DNA of 64,000 nucleotides from Stenotrophomonas sp. SAM-B (GTDB lineage: Bacteria > Pseudomonadota > Gammaproteobacteria > Xanthomonadales > Xanthomonadaceae), in NCBI RefSeq assembly GCF_013387485.1, contig NZ_JABBXB010000011.1:1-64000 (forward strand), written 5' to 3'. The translations under genes were made by a program, and so were the position numbers. The notes under the pieces were generated by a model. It was not told the DNA's origin, ran no database searches, and worked only from the letters and a program-made list of their open reading frames with translations. Shown here piece by piece: positions 1 through 12,154 of this stretch (positions are counted from its first letter, which is position 1; each line of letters begins with the position of its first letter).

Positions 1-311
1 CATGAGCGCCATGGATGGCGCGACATGAGCCTCCATGGACGGATTCACGGCGTGTCCCGCCAACCCACCCGCGCCAACGCCTGCACACTGGGTCGGTGCG
101 CATGGGGGTGAAGCGGAGCATGCGCGTCTCGATGCATGGGTAGTGCCGGCCGCTGGCCGGCAGCCCGGCACCGTCGCTACGTTCGGGTGGTTCCGCTTGA
201 TGTACGGAACACGCTGTCCGGTCGGTTGCGCCGATGGTCGGCAGGTGCGCATGGACGTGGGCGGTCACGGCCCTGTTAATCTTGGGGCCTGGACTTTCAC
301 GAGTGTTGGCA
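1..311. other. Non-coding left edge with repeat sequence
   Basis: I see no convincing gene before dsbB. Bases 1-57 match, imperfectly, a palindromic repeat that recurs near 38.1-38.5 kb (shared words CCATGGA, TTCACGGCG, GTCCCGCC); this copy is cut by the window edge. A GTAG palindrome lies at 140-162. The open frame through this stretch is a compositional artefact of GC-rich DNA. Confidence 0.5.
140..162. repeat. GTAG-type REP palindrome (SMAG-like)
   Basis: GTAG is followed by a near-perfect palindrome built on GCCGGCC-GC-TGGCCGGC. The tetranucleotide head plus hairpin matches the GTAG REP/SMAG family known from Stenotrophomonas. Related elements lie at 5879, 12008, 34493, 52263 and 59156. 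Confidence 0.7.
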
Positions 312-821
312 ATGAATCCATTGCGTTGGAGTTTCCGCGCCCAGTTCCTGTTGGGGTTCCTGGTCTGCGCGGCGCTGTTGGGGTACGCGATCTTCCTGCA
401 GTTGAAGATGGGGCTGGAGCCGTGTCCGTTGTGCATTTTCCAGCGGATTGCGTTCGCGGCGCTGGGGCTGCTGTTCCTGATCGGGGCGCTGCATGGTCCG
501 CGTGATCCGGCTGGGCGGAAGACGTATGGGGTGCTGGCTTTCATCGCGGCGGCGGTCGGTATCGGCATTGCCGGCCGGCATGTGTATGTGCAGTTGCTGC
601 CGCAGGACATGGGCTCGAGTTGTGGGCCGCCGTTGAGCTTCCTCAGTGAGACGATGGGGCCGTTCGAGGTGTTCCGGACGGTGCTGACCGGTACCGGCAA
701 CTGCGGCAATATCGATTGGCAGTTCCTGGGCCTGACGATGCCGATGTGGAGCCTGGTGTGGTTTGCGGCGTTGGCGGTGTGGGCGCTGGTGACAGCGTTC
801 CGTGCACGTCGGCGCCACTGA
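312..821 (+). CDS. dsbB: Disulfide bond formation protein B (DsbB)
   Basis: Inner-membrane quinone reductase that reoxidises periplasmic DsbA and passes the electrons to quinone. The 169-residue product has four hydrophobic segments and both diagnostic cysteine pairs: Cys38-Pro-Leu-Cys41 in the first periplasmic loop and Cys104/Cys131 in the second, nearly the same spacing as in E. coli. The ATG at 312 (MNPLRW) was chosen because the upstream in-frame extension from 234 adds a sequence that does not belong to the family. It is convergent with the downstream receptor gene. Confidence 0.95.
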   Translation: MNPLRWSFRAQFLLGFLVCAALLGYAIFLQLKMGLEPCPLCIFQRIAFAALGLLFLIGALHGPRDPAGRKTYGVLAFIAAAVGIGIAGRHVYVQLLPQDMGSSCGPPLSFLSETMGPFEVFRTVLTGTGNCGNIDWQFLGLTMPMWSLVWFAALAVWALVTAFRARRRH

Positions 822-840
822 GGCCGGTCAGATCCGTTAC

Positions 841-872
841 CCGACCTGGCACGCGTTGCGCGGCCAGGTCGG
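841..872. terminator. Hairpin between convergent dsbB and TonB receptor genes
   Basis: An inverted repeat with arms CCGACCTGGC and GCCAGGTCGG encloses a 12-nt loop. There is no T-tract on either strand, so intrinsic termination is only a guess. Its position between two convergent stop codons fits a shared terminator. Confidence 0.4.
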
Positions 873-893
873 ATGCTGCGGCCAGGGCTCCGC

Positions 894-3026
894 TCAGAAA
901 TCCTGCTGCAGGCTGAGGTAGGCGCCGCGGCGGGGGCCCCATTGCGGGGCGAAGACGCCGATGCCGCCGCCGTCGCGCAGTTGGTAGCTGCGGTCCAGTG
1001 CGTTGACCAGGGCGAGCTGTGCGTGCAGCGGGTGGCCGCTGTCGGCGTTGAAGTCGTGGGCCGCGCTGAGGTTGAGCTGGAGGTAGGCGGGGAGTTCGCC
1101 GCCGTTGGGGACGCCGTCGGTGTCCGAGCGCAGGCCGCTGCCGAACACGTAGTCGGCGCCCAGGCGGTTGTGGCCGGCGAAGGCGTAGCTGATGCCGCCC
1201 GACGAGGTCAGTTTCTGGTCGTGGTCCAGGTGGATCCAGTTGTTCTGGACGTAGGCGAGGGCCTCGGGATCGAGGTTGTACTGGCCAGTGATGACCTGCT
1301 TGCCCATGGCCTTGTTGTAGGCGGCGTTGACGTAGGCGCTGAGCGGGCCGTGGCTGTAGTCGGCGCTGAACTCCACGCCGTGGATGTGGCCCAGGCGGTA
1401 GTTGAAGGTGGAGTAGATGTAGGCGGCGCCGAACTGGCCTTCGTCCTGCAGGCGGTCGACCTTGCGATCGTAGGCATCCAGGCCGAGGGTGAGGTGTTCG
1501 CCGACCTGCTGGGAGACGCCGATGTCGTAGTAATCGCTGCGCTCGGAGAGCGGGGTGGTGCTGCCACCGGCCGGTTGCTGGTTGGTGGTGCCGTCGTAGA
1601 GGGCGATGTCGCTGCTGGCCACCAGTTCGCTCGCCGGCGGGGTGAAGTAGCGCGCGTAGCCGGCATGCACGGTGGTGCTGTCGCTGGCGTTCCAGACCAC
1701 GCCCAGGCGCGGGCTGAGCTGGCCTTCGGTGCCACCGAAGGCCGTGTAGCGGTCGCCGCGCAGGCCATAGTTGACCGTCCAGTCCGCGCCGATCCGCCAT
1801 TCGTCCTGCAGGTAGACCGCAGTAGTGGTGGCGTTGAAGGCGCTCGCCTCCGGAATGCGCCGTGGCGTGGTGCTGGCCTGCTGGCCGTCGGCGTCGACCG
1901 GGAACACCCAGGTGTCGCTGCCGGCGCGGGCGCGTTCGGCGTTGATGTACAGGCCATAGCGCAGCGTGTGGTTTTCCCCGAGCGGGGTGGAGGCATCGGC
2001 CTGCACGGTGTTGGCGCGGTTGCTGCGGTCCACCTGCGAGGCGACGCCGTTGAAGATCAGGTCGCCGGCGAGGTCCGGGCGGAAGGACAGGTCGCTGTAC
2101 CGCTGGCCGGCCGAGACCTGGTAGGCCGTATCGCCCAGCGTGCCCTGCAGCACCAGCATGCCGAAGCGGGTGGTCTCGCGCTGGTTTTCATCCAGCGCGG
2201 CCGAGTCCCCGTTGATGGTATCCAGGTAGCCGAACTGCGGCGTCTGGCCGGGGTTGACCGGAATCTGGAAGCGGTTGTTGGAGAACCCGGCGAACAGGCT
2301 CAGGCGGGTGTCTTCGTTGACCAGGTAGGTCAGGTCGGCGAACGCCTTGCCCTGGTGGGTGTCATCGTGGTCCGGCCTGCGCGAGGCCGTGGGATTCTCC
2401 ATGCCGGCCTGGTTCTGGTCGTAGTTGCCGGTCAGGTATCCGCTCCAGCGGCCCTGGCTGCCCCACCACGAGGCGTTGGGGTTGAGCGTGCCGTAGGAGC
2501 CGGCGGTGAGGCCGGCGCTGCCGCCATTGCCCAGCTCGGCGCCGCTGCGGGTGGTGATGTCCACCACGGCGGCGGTGCGTTCGCCGAACTGCGCCGGGAG
2601 GGCACCGTCCATCAGGCGGATGCTCTTGATCGCGCGGGCGTCCAGGGTCTGGCCGAAGCCGGAGATCGATTCGGGCAGCAGGACGCCGTTGAGCCGGTAC
2701 TGGAGATTGGCGTGGTCGCCGCGCACGTGGACGCCGCCGTAGGAGTCCTGGACCACCCCGGGCGCCTGCAGCAGCACCTGGTTCAACGGGGTGGACGCGC
2801 CCAGCGGCAGGTGCTGGATGTCTTCGGCGGTGATCTGGTACTGGCTGCTGCCGATATCCGGCGACAGCGCGTTGCGCGCCTGGTCGAGCTGGGCGCTGAC
2901 GGTGACCGCGTCCAGATCGGTGACCGTTGGAGCGGAGGCGCCGCTGGCGGGGGCGGCGGCGAGGGCGGGCAGGCCGGTCAGGGCCAGGGAAACGGCAATA
3001 CCGGTAGCAAGCAGGGAAGGCTTCAT
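894..3026 (-). CDS. TonB-dependent outer-membrane receptor
   Basis: Ligand-gated outer-membrane transporter driven by TonB-ExbBD; the substrate cannot be read from the sequence. The product is 710 residues. An N-terminal signal peptide (MKPSLLATG... to ALAAAP) is followed by a plug domain with the typical VTVSAQ opening, a GGVHVRGDHANLQYRLNG segment and a plug end near VDITTRSG, then a beta-barrel ending in the aromatic residue Phe (SLQQDF). The ATG at 3026 places the signal peptide at the extreme N-terminus; a longer frame adds seven residues. It is transcribed divergently from the DAHP synthase gene. The family also includes colicin and phage receptors. Confidence 0.9.
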   Translation of the reverse strand: MKPSLLATGIAVSLALTGLPALAAAPASGASAPTVTDLDAVTVSAQLDQARNALSPDIGSSQYQITAEDIQHLPLGASTPLNQVLLQAPGVVQDSYGGVHVRGDHANLQYRLNGVLLPESISGFGQTLDARAIKSIRLMDGALPAQFGERTAAVVDITTRSGAELGNGGSAGLTAGSYGTLNPNASWWGSQGRWSGYLTGNYDQNQAGMENPTASRRPDHDDTHQGKAFADLTYLVNEDTRLSLFAGFSNNRFQIPVNPGQTPQFGYLDTINGDSAALDENQRETTRFGMLVLQGTLGDTAYQVSAGQRYSDLSFRPDLAGDLIFNGVASQVDRSNRANTVQADASTPLGENHTLRYGLYINAERARAGSDTWVFPVDADGQQASTTPRRIPEASAFNATTTAVYLQDEWRIGADWTVNYGLRGDRYTAFGGTEGQLSPRLGVVWNASDSTTVHAGYARYFTPPASELVASSDIALYDGTTNQQPAGGSTTPLSERSDYYDIGVSQQVGEHLTLGLDAYDRKVDRLQDEGQFGAAYIYSTFNYRLGHIHGVEFSADYSHGPLSAYVNAAYNKAMGKQVITGQYNLDPEALAYVQNNWIHLDHDQKLTSSGGISYAFAGHNRLGADYVFGSGLRSDTDGVPNGGELPAYLQLNLSAAHDFNADSGHPLHAQLALVNALDRSYQLRDGGGIGVFAPQWGPRRGAYLSLQQDF

Positions 3027-3073
3027 GGGGATGGCTTGGCTGGGCAAAGGGAGGAGGGGCCGGCCTGGCGAGT

Positions 3074-3086
3074 GTTACTCCGTAAC
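3074..3086. promoter_or_regulatory. Perfect GTTAC-TCC-GTAAC palindrome in divergent promoter region
   Basis: An exact inverted repeat, GTTAC/GTAAC with a 3-nt centre, lies 48 bp upstream of the TonB receptor start and 155 bp upstream of the DAHP synthase start. Size and position suit a repressor operator. A similar GTAAC/GTTAC palindrome occurs at 24215. The regulator is unknown. Confidence 0.4.
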
Positions 3087-3240
3087 AAATCATGCGCCTG
3101 TCCCACGCCGGTGGGCCATGCGCGATCTGGCCGATCGCCGTGGCCTTTCTTCGGCGTTCAGCCTTGGCCGGCATGGCCGCCCCTTTGCGTCGGGGTCGCG
3201 CTCTGCGACCATGACCGGCCCCACACCCCGGAAGTCCGTG

Positions 3241-4632
<1,392 letters not shown>

Positions 4633-4636
4633 TATC

Positions 4637-4659
4637 GGTGCGTGTCCTCGACACGCACC
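4637..4659 (+). terminator. Hairpin after DAHP synthase gene
   Basis: A perfect 10-bp stem (GGTGCGTGTC / GACACGCACC) with a 3-nt loop begins 4 nt after the stop codon. The following T-tract is weak, so termination may be inefficient. Confidence 0.55.
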
Positions 4660-4736
4660 TTACATTCGCCTGACACGATGGTCATGGCGGCACCGGCATC
4701 CTGTGGACTTCCCCGCGAAGAACACAGGAGCGTGCC

Positions 4737-5882
4737 GTGACCGTCGACTGGCAGCAGGCAGCGCTGTATCTCTGGCCCATCTCGATCGCGCTGGCGATCG
4801 GAATCAGTGGCTGGTGGTTGCTGATGGCGTTGACGCGTCGTCTGAAAGACCGTGATTACCGCCGTGCCCGCATCGCGCGGGTGATCAGCCGGCCCTTGGC
4901 GTTCGCGCTGCCGCTGTTGCTGCTGATTCCGGCCCTGGAGGCCACGCCGCTGCAGGAGCACCGGCTCGAGCAGGCACTGCGGCTGCTGCATATCGGCCTG
5001 ACCGGCTGCTTCATCTGGCTGCTGGTCCGCGCGGTGGCCGCCGGCGAGCAGGCGATCCTGCGCGATCACCCGATGGAGGTGGCCGACAACCTCGAGGCAC
5101 GCCGCATCCAGACCCAGACCCGGGTGCTGAGCCGTGTGCTGATGGGCGCGATCATCCTGGTGGGTGTGTCGCTGATCCTGCTGACGTTTCCGATGGTCCG
5201 CCAGATCGGCACCGCGCTGCTGGCCTCGGCCGGCATCATCGGCCTGGTCGCCGGCATCGCGGCCAAGCCGGTGTTCGGCAACCTGATCGCCGGTCTGCAG
5301 ATCGCGTTGACCCAGCCGATCCGGCTGGACGATGTGGTCATCGTCGAGGGCGAATGGGGCCGCGTGGAAGAGATCAACAGCAGCTACGTCGTGGTGCGGA
5401 TCTGGGATGCGCGGCGGATGGTGGTGCCGCTGACCTGGTTCATCGAACACCCCTTCCAGAACTGGACCCGGCGCAGCGCCGATCTGCTTGGCACCGCGTT
5501 CCTGTGGCTGGATTACACCGCGCCGATCCCGGCGATCCGCGCCGAACTGGAGCGGATCTGCAAAGGCGAGGCGCTGTGGGATGGCCAGGTCTGCGTGACC
5601 CAGGTGACCGAAACCAGCGAGCACACGCTGCAGGTGCGTCTGCTGGTGAGCGCGCGCAACTCCGGTGATGCCTTCGACCTGCGCTGCATCGTGCGCGAGC
5701 GCATGCTCGACTTCCTGGCGCGCGAGCATCCGCAGGCACTGCCGCGCACCCGTGCCGAGCTCAATCAGGAAGCCACGCCGACGCGCCGCGCGCGTTCGCA
5801 GCCGGCCGAGGATGTGCGCTCCCCCGGTGCCGAGGATGGTGAGCCCGCGATCCTGCCGGACCCGGGCGATACCACACGGTAG
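4737..5882 (+). CDS. MscS-family mechanosensitive ion channel
   Basis: Inner-membrane small-conductance mechanosensitive channel that releases solutes on hypo-osmotic shock. The 381-residue product has four hydrophobic segments in the first 180 residues. The last is the pore-lining glycine/alanine-rich helix (LLASAGIIGLVAGIAA, then FGNLIAGLQI), followed by the MscS beta domain (DDVVIVEGEWGRVEEI, VVPLTWFIEHPFQNW). The start is a GTG at 4737 with ACAGGAG just upstream. The C-terminal 50 residues are Arg/Pro/Glu-rich and probably disordered. The TAG stop codon is the TAG of the GTAG repeat at 5879. Confidence 0.9.
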   Translation: MTVDWQQAALYLWPISIALAIGISGWWLLMALTRRLKDRDYRRARIARVISRPLAFALPLLLLIPALEATPLQEHRLEQALRLLHIGLTGCFIWLLVRAVAAGEQAILRDHPMEVADNLEARRIQTQTRVLSRVLMGAIILVGVSLILLTFPMVRQIGTALLASAGIIGLVAGIAAKPVFGNLIAGLQIALTQPIRLDDVVIVEGEWGRVEEINSSYVVVRIWDARRMVVPLTWFIEHPFQNWTRRSADLLGTAFLWLDYTAPIPAIRAELERICKGEALWDGQVCVTQVTETSEHTLQVRLLVSARNSGDAFDLRCIVRERMLDFLAREHPQALPRTRAELNQEATPTRRARSQPAEDVRSPGAEDGEPAILPDPGDTTR

Positions 5883-5905
5883 GTACCGACCGTTGGTCGG
5901 TACAC
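5879..5905. repeat. GTAG REP palindrome overlapping a stop codon
   Basis: GTAG (5879-5882) is followed by GTACCGACC-GTT-GGTCGGTAC, a perfect 9-bp stem. The TAG of the element is the stop codon of the MscS-type gene. It lies between two convergent genes and may act as a transcription end or mRNA-protecting hairpin. Confidence 0.75.
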
Positions 5906-5909
5906 GCCC

Positions 5910-7532
5910 TCAGGGCGCGACGCCGTTCGTCAGCAGGGTATCGGTCTGGAACCGCGGCGGGCGGCGTGCGCGGGTCCGTTGCTCGTAGGCGTAGCCCAGC
6001 TCGATCAGGCGCGGCTCGCTCCACGCCGTCCCCATGAACAGCAACCCCAGCGGCAGGCCGTCCACGTGCGCCATGGGCACGGTCAGGCTCGGGTAGCCGG
6101 CCACCGCCGCGGCGCTATAGCTCTCGCCGGGGAAGTCATCGCCGCTGCCCGGCCGGATCGGCCACGCCACGCCGGTGGTCGGCGCCACCAGCGCATCCAG
6201 CTTCTGTTCGCGCAGCACCGCATCGATGCCTTCCGGGCCGGCCAGCCGGCGGGCATCGCTGCGCGCGCGGATGTATTCGGGTGTACCCAGGCCGCCCATC
6301 GTCGCGGCGGTGTCCATCAGGTCCTGGTCGAACAGCGCCAGTTCCTTGCCCGCATGCTGGCGGTTCCAGGCAATCACGTCGTCCAGGTTGCGCACCGGTG
6401 CCCGGTAGGTCGTGAAGTAACGCTGCAGTCCGGCCTTGAACTCGTGCATCAGGACGATCCGTTCGGCATCCTGCCACTGGCCCTGGGTCGGCAGCTGCAC
6501 CGGCACCACGGTCGCGCCGGCATCGCGCAGCACGGCCACGGCATGCTGCAGGGCCGGGGCGATGCCCGGCTTCTGCATCAGGTCGCCGTACAGCACGCCG
6601 ATCCGCGCGCCGCGCAGGCCGTCGGCGTTCAAGCGCGAGGTGTAGTCGTAGACCGCACGTCCGGGCATGGTCGCGGTGGCCGGGTCGGCCTCGTCGCGGC
6701 CGGCCATGGCGGTCAGCAGCGCGGCTGCGTCGGCCACGCTGCGGGTCATCGGGCCGGCGGTGTCCTGGCTGAAGGAGATCGGGATGATGCCCTCGCGGCT
6801 GACCAGCCCGACCGTCGGCTTCAAGCCGACCACGCCGTTGACCGCGGCCGGGCAGACGATGCTGCCGTCGGTCTCGGTGCCGATCGCCGCCACCGCGAGA
6901 TTGGCCGAGACCGCCACCGCGCTGCCGCTGCTGGAGCCGCACGGGTTGTGGCTGAGCCGGTACGGATTGCGGGTCTGGCCGCCGCGGGCGCTCCAGCCCG
7001 AGATCGATCGGCTGGAGCGGAAGTTGGCCCACTCGCTCAGGTTGGTCTTGCCCAGGATCAGCGCGCCGGCCGCGCGCAGGCGCTGGACCAGGAACGCATC
7101 GTCCGGGCGGAACCCTTCCAGGGCCAGCGAGCCGGCGGTGGTGCTCATGGGGCTGGCGCCGATGTTGTCCTTGAGCAGCAGCGGGATACCGTGCAGCGGG
7201 CCGCGCAGCTGTCCCTGGCGACGCTCGGCGTCCAGCTGTGCAGCCTCGCGCAGCGCATCGGGGTTGAGCTCGATGACCGCGCGCAGGCGCGGGCCGGCCC
7301 GGTCGAGTCGGGCGATGCGGTCCAGGTAGGCGCGGGTGAGGGTGACACTGTCCAGCTCGCCGCTGGCCATGCGCGACTGCAGGTCGCTGATGCCGGCTTC
7401 GGCGAAGGCGAACGGGAGCGTGGCGCTCGGCGAGGGTGTCGGCGCAGGCGATTCACGGGCATGCAGGGGCGCCGGGCCCGGGCTGCAGCCGGCCAGCGCG
7501 ATGAGCATCAGTGATGTCAGTGTCAGGCGCAT
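5910..7532 (-). CDS. Amidase-signature family lipoprotein
   Basis: Amidase signature hydrolase, predicted to be exported and lipid-anchored. The 540-residue product begins with a lipoprotein signal and lipobox LAGC (Cys16). The Ser-cisSer-Lys triad is visible: Lys121 in LLLKDNIG, Ser200 in the CGSSSGSA motif and nucleophile Ser224 in GTETDGSI, spaced as in the family. It resembles the exported amidase/aspartyl-glutamyl amidotransferase A-like proteins of xanthomonads; the physiological amide substrate is unknown. The ATG at 7532 directly precedes the signal peptide. It lies 55 bp downstream of the DUF2127 gene on the same strand and may be co-transcribed. Confidence 0.9.
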   Translation of the reverse strand: MRLTLTSLMLIALAGCSPGPAPLHARESPAPTPSPSATLPFAFAEAGISDLQSRMASGELDSVTLTRAYLDRIARLDRAGPRLRAVIELNPDALREAAQLDAERRQGQLRGPLHGIPLLLKDNIGASPMSTTAGSLALEGFRPDDAFLVQRLRAAGALILGKTNLSEWANFRSSRSISGWSARGGQTRNPYRLSHNPCGSSSGSAVAVSANLAVAAIGTETDGSIVCPAAVNGVVGLKPTVGLVSREGIIPISFSQDTAGPMTRSVADAAALLTAMAGRDEADPATATMPGRAVYDYTSRLNADGLRGARIGVLYGDLMQKPGIAPALQHAVAVLRDAGATVVPVQLPTQGQWQDAERIVLMHEFKAGLQRYFTTYRAPVRNLDDVIAWNRQHAGKELALFDQDLMDTAATMGGLGTPEYIRARSDARRLAGPEGIDAVLREQKLDALVAPTTGVAWPIRPGSGDDFPGESYSAAAVAGYPSLTVPMAHVDGLPLGLLFMGTAWSEPRLIELGYAYEQRTRARRPPRFQTDTLLTNGVAP

Positions 7533-7587
7533 GCCTGTCCCCCCGAACCGGCCGTCAGGCTAACCACCGCGGGCGCCGCTTGGCAAC

Positions 7588-8073
7588 TCAAGCCGTTTTG
7601 GCGGCCTTGCCATGGCGTTTGCGGATATCGCGGGCGAGCACGCCGACCACGATCAGATTGATCACCAGCACCGACCACGAGGCCCAGCCCGGGTGACGGA
7701 GGATGGCGTAGATATCGAACGGCAGGTAGATGCCGGCAGTGACGCAGCCCAGCCAGGAGGCCCAGGCCTTGGCGCGCCAGAGGCCCCAGGCCTCGAAAAG
7801 ATGCAGGACGCCGTAGGCGACCATTGCAGCAGCCGCCAGATGCACCGCATCGGGGCTGATCATGTTGAGCAGCGAGGGCAGGGTGCCGTGATCCGGGTCC
7901 AGACTGAACCGGCGGATCAGGGCATTGACCGCATCGCGCAGGGGCTGCGGGCCGAGCATTTCCAGCCCGGTCGCAGCCAACAGCGCCAGAACCGCCTTGC
8001 TGGCTTCCAGCAAGGCGATCAGGTGAAGCCCCGGATGCTTGTGAGGATCCGGGTTGTAGGGCTTGTCGATCAC
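7588..8073 (-). CDS. DUF2127 family membrane protein
   Basis: A 161-residue inner-membrane protein with about four hydrophobic segments (ALLEASKAVLALLAATGLE, VHLAAAAMVAYGVLHLFEAW, AWASWLGCVTAGIYLPFDIY, WSVLVINLIVVGVLA) and a basic C-terminus. The opening HLIALLEASKAVLAL and the LHLFEAWGLWRAKAWASWLG segment fit the DUF2127 family, whose function is not known. Its start is 14 bp after the typA stop, so it is probably co-transcribed with typA. Confidence 0.8.
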   Translation of the reverse strand: MIDKPYNPDPHKHPGLHLIALLEASKAVLALLAATGLEMLGPQPLRDAVNALIRRFSLDPDHGTLPSLLNMISPDAVHLAAAAMVAYGVLHLFEAWGLWRAKAWASWLGCVTAGIYLPFDIYAILRHPGWASWSVLVINLIVVGVLARDIRKRHGKAAKTA

Positions 8074-8087
8074 GACAATGGGTCCGA

Positions 8088-9935
<1,848 letters not shown>

Positions 9936-9981
9936 GCGAAAGGGGGCCAGTCGGCGCCGGATTTGGAAAAAGAAGTCCAAC

Positions 9982-9987
9982 ATTATA
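9982..9987 (-). promoter_or_regulatory. TATAAT -10 element, probable typA promoter
   Basis: On the minus strand a perfect TATAAT lies 46 bp upstream of the typA start. A TTTCGC 18 bp further upstream is a weak -35 candidate. No other strong promoter is visible in the interval. Confidence 0.5.
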
Positions 9988-10096
9988 CGGCCAAGATGAC
10001 CAATCGCGAAAAGTGCGTCGCAAGCCTTGCCGGACGGGCATTCAGCTGTGTGAGGGACGCCTGTCCGGGCGGCCGCGATGATGCAGGAAGCACCAC

Positions 10097-10214
10097 CGCC
10101 CCCTGAGTCAGGGGGCTGCCGCGAAGCGGCGGGGGTGTGGGTGCTGGTAAGAGGGGCCCGCGGTTCGCGCAGCGAAGCGTGGGGCGGCAGCGCGTATGCG
10201 GTGGCGCATACCAC
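10097..10214. repeat. Composite hairpin repeat, copy A
   Basis: About 118 bp made of successive hairpins: CCCCCTGA-GTCAGGGGG, CCGCGAAGCGG, a stem around TTCGCGCAGCGAA, then GTATGCG-GTGG-CGCATAC. The order and linker words (GTGTGGG, TAAGAGGGGCCCGCG, GCAGCGCG) recur at 62310-62421, and the first part recurs at 34599. It fills most of the typA-ppiB gap. It may be a mobile palindromic element or an RNA structure. Confidence 0.6.
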
Positions 10215-10264
10215 GGGTGTATCCTATGGGGCTAACGACAAACCCCCGTACCCCAAGGATTTGC

Positions 10265-10759
10265 ATGTCCCTCATCGCCACTTTCGACACCACCCAGGGC
10301 CCGATCAAGGTCGAGCTGTTCGCCGACAAGGCCCCGCTGACGGTCGCCAACTTCGTCAACCTGGTCAAGCACGGCTTCTATGACGGCCTGGTCTTCCACC
10401 GCGTGATCCCGGACTTCATGATCCAGGGCGGCTGCCCCAAGGGCCAGGGCACCGGCGGCCCGGGCTACAAGTTCGAAGATGAAAAGAACGGCGTGAAGCA
10501 CCAGGTCGGTTCGCTGTCGATGGCCAATGCCGGCCCGAACACGAACGGCAGCCAGTTCTTCATCACCCATATCAAGACCGATTGGCTGGACGGCAAGCAC
10601 ACCGTGTTCGGCCAGGTCCTCGACGGCCAGGCCATCGTGGACTCGGTCAAGCAGGGCGACGTGATCCATTCGATCACCCTGGAAGGCGACACCGACGCCG
10701 TGCTGGCCGCCCAGGCCGAGCGCGTGGCGGAGTGGAACAAGCTGATCCCCACCGCCTGA
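10265..10759 (+). CDS. ppiB: Cyclophilin-type peptidyl-prolyl cis-trans isomerase
   Basis: Catalyses proline cis-trans isomerisation. The 164-residue product has no signal peptide, so it is a cytoplasmic PpiB-type protein. The active-site core is present: [13 protein letters not shown] with Arg47, Phe51 and Gln54, then the [16 protein letters not shown] segment and [10 protein letters not shown]. The ATG at 10265 gives the canonical N-terminus [14 protein letters not shown]; the 23-codon upstream extension runs into the repeat element and is not family-like. A strong terminator follows directly. Confidence 0.95.
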   Translation: MSLIATFDTTQGPIKVELFADKAPLTVANFVNLVKHGFYDGLVFHRVIPDFMIQGGCPKGQGTGGPGYKFEDEKNGVKHQVGSLSMANAGPNTNGSQFFITHIKTDWLDGKHTVFGQVLDGQAIVDSVKQGDVIHSITLEGDTDAVLAAQAERVAEWNKLIPTA

Positions 10760-10770
10760 TCCGATCCCGA

Positions 10771-11809
<1,039 letters not shown>

Positions 11810-11927
11810 TCACTCACACGGGTGGGTGCCGAAGAGAACGGCAGGAGCCGTTCTCAACGGTGCGAAGCGCCGGCCCGAAGGGTGAGCGCCAGGACGGCGC
11901 GAATACCGTTGGTCGGTACGGATTGAG

Positions 11928-11957
11928 GAAACGCCGGGCACTGCCCGGCGTTTTTTT
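11928..11957 (+). terminator. Intrinsic terminator downstream of mdh
   Basis: Stem ACGCCGGGCA / TGCCCGGCGT with a minimal loop, followed by seven T residues. It sits about 120 bp after the mdh stop. Confidence 0.85.
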
Positions 11958-12007
11958 GTCCGCACCGTCGGCTGCGTATTCCCGGCACGGTCGTTCGCGT
12001 ATTCCCG

Positions 12008-12077
12008 GTAGTGCCGCCCGCTGGCCGGCTCTACAGGTCCCCGGCAGTGCAAGGAGCCGGCCAGCGGCCGGCACTAC
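12008..12077. repeat. Inverted pair of GTAG REP elements
   Basis: GTAG plus palindrome (GCCGCCCGCTGGCCGGC) faces a reverse-complement copy ending in CTAC across a short spacer. Head-to-head dimers of this kind are typical of SMAG/REP elements and would fold into one long cruciform. Confidence 0.75.
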
Positions 12078-12154
12078 GTACGACCAAGGTCGGACGGCCC
12101 GCGCGCCGCCATCGGACTATGCTCGATCCCATGACTTTGTCTGGGAGGGCTGTC

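Larger units (their letters stand above)
11810..12154. other. mdh-prpE intergenic region
   Basis: About 345 bp without a gene. It holds a small hairpin (GAACGGCAGGAGCCGTTC near 11838), a partial GTAG-type palindrome (CCGTTGGTCGG near 11907), the mdh terminator, an inverted REP pair (12008-12077) and the prpE ribosome-binding region. No promoter for prpE is obvious. Confidence 0.5.

Noticed and set aside
35..505. Open frame at the left edge overlapping dsbB
   Set aside because: Conflicts with the complete DsbB frame and shows no protein-like pattern.
12011..12154. N-terminal extension of PrpE
   Set aside because: Runs through a REP pair; the good ribosome-binding site and family N-terminus are at 12155.
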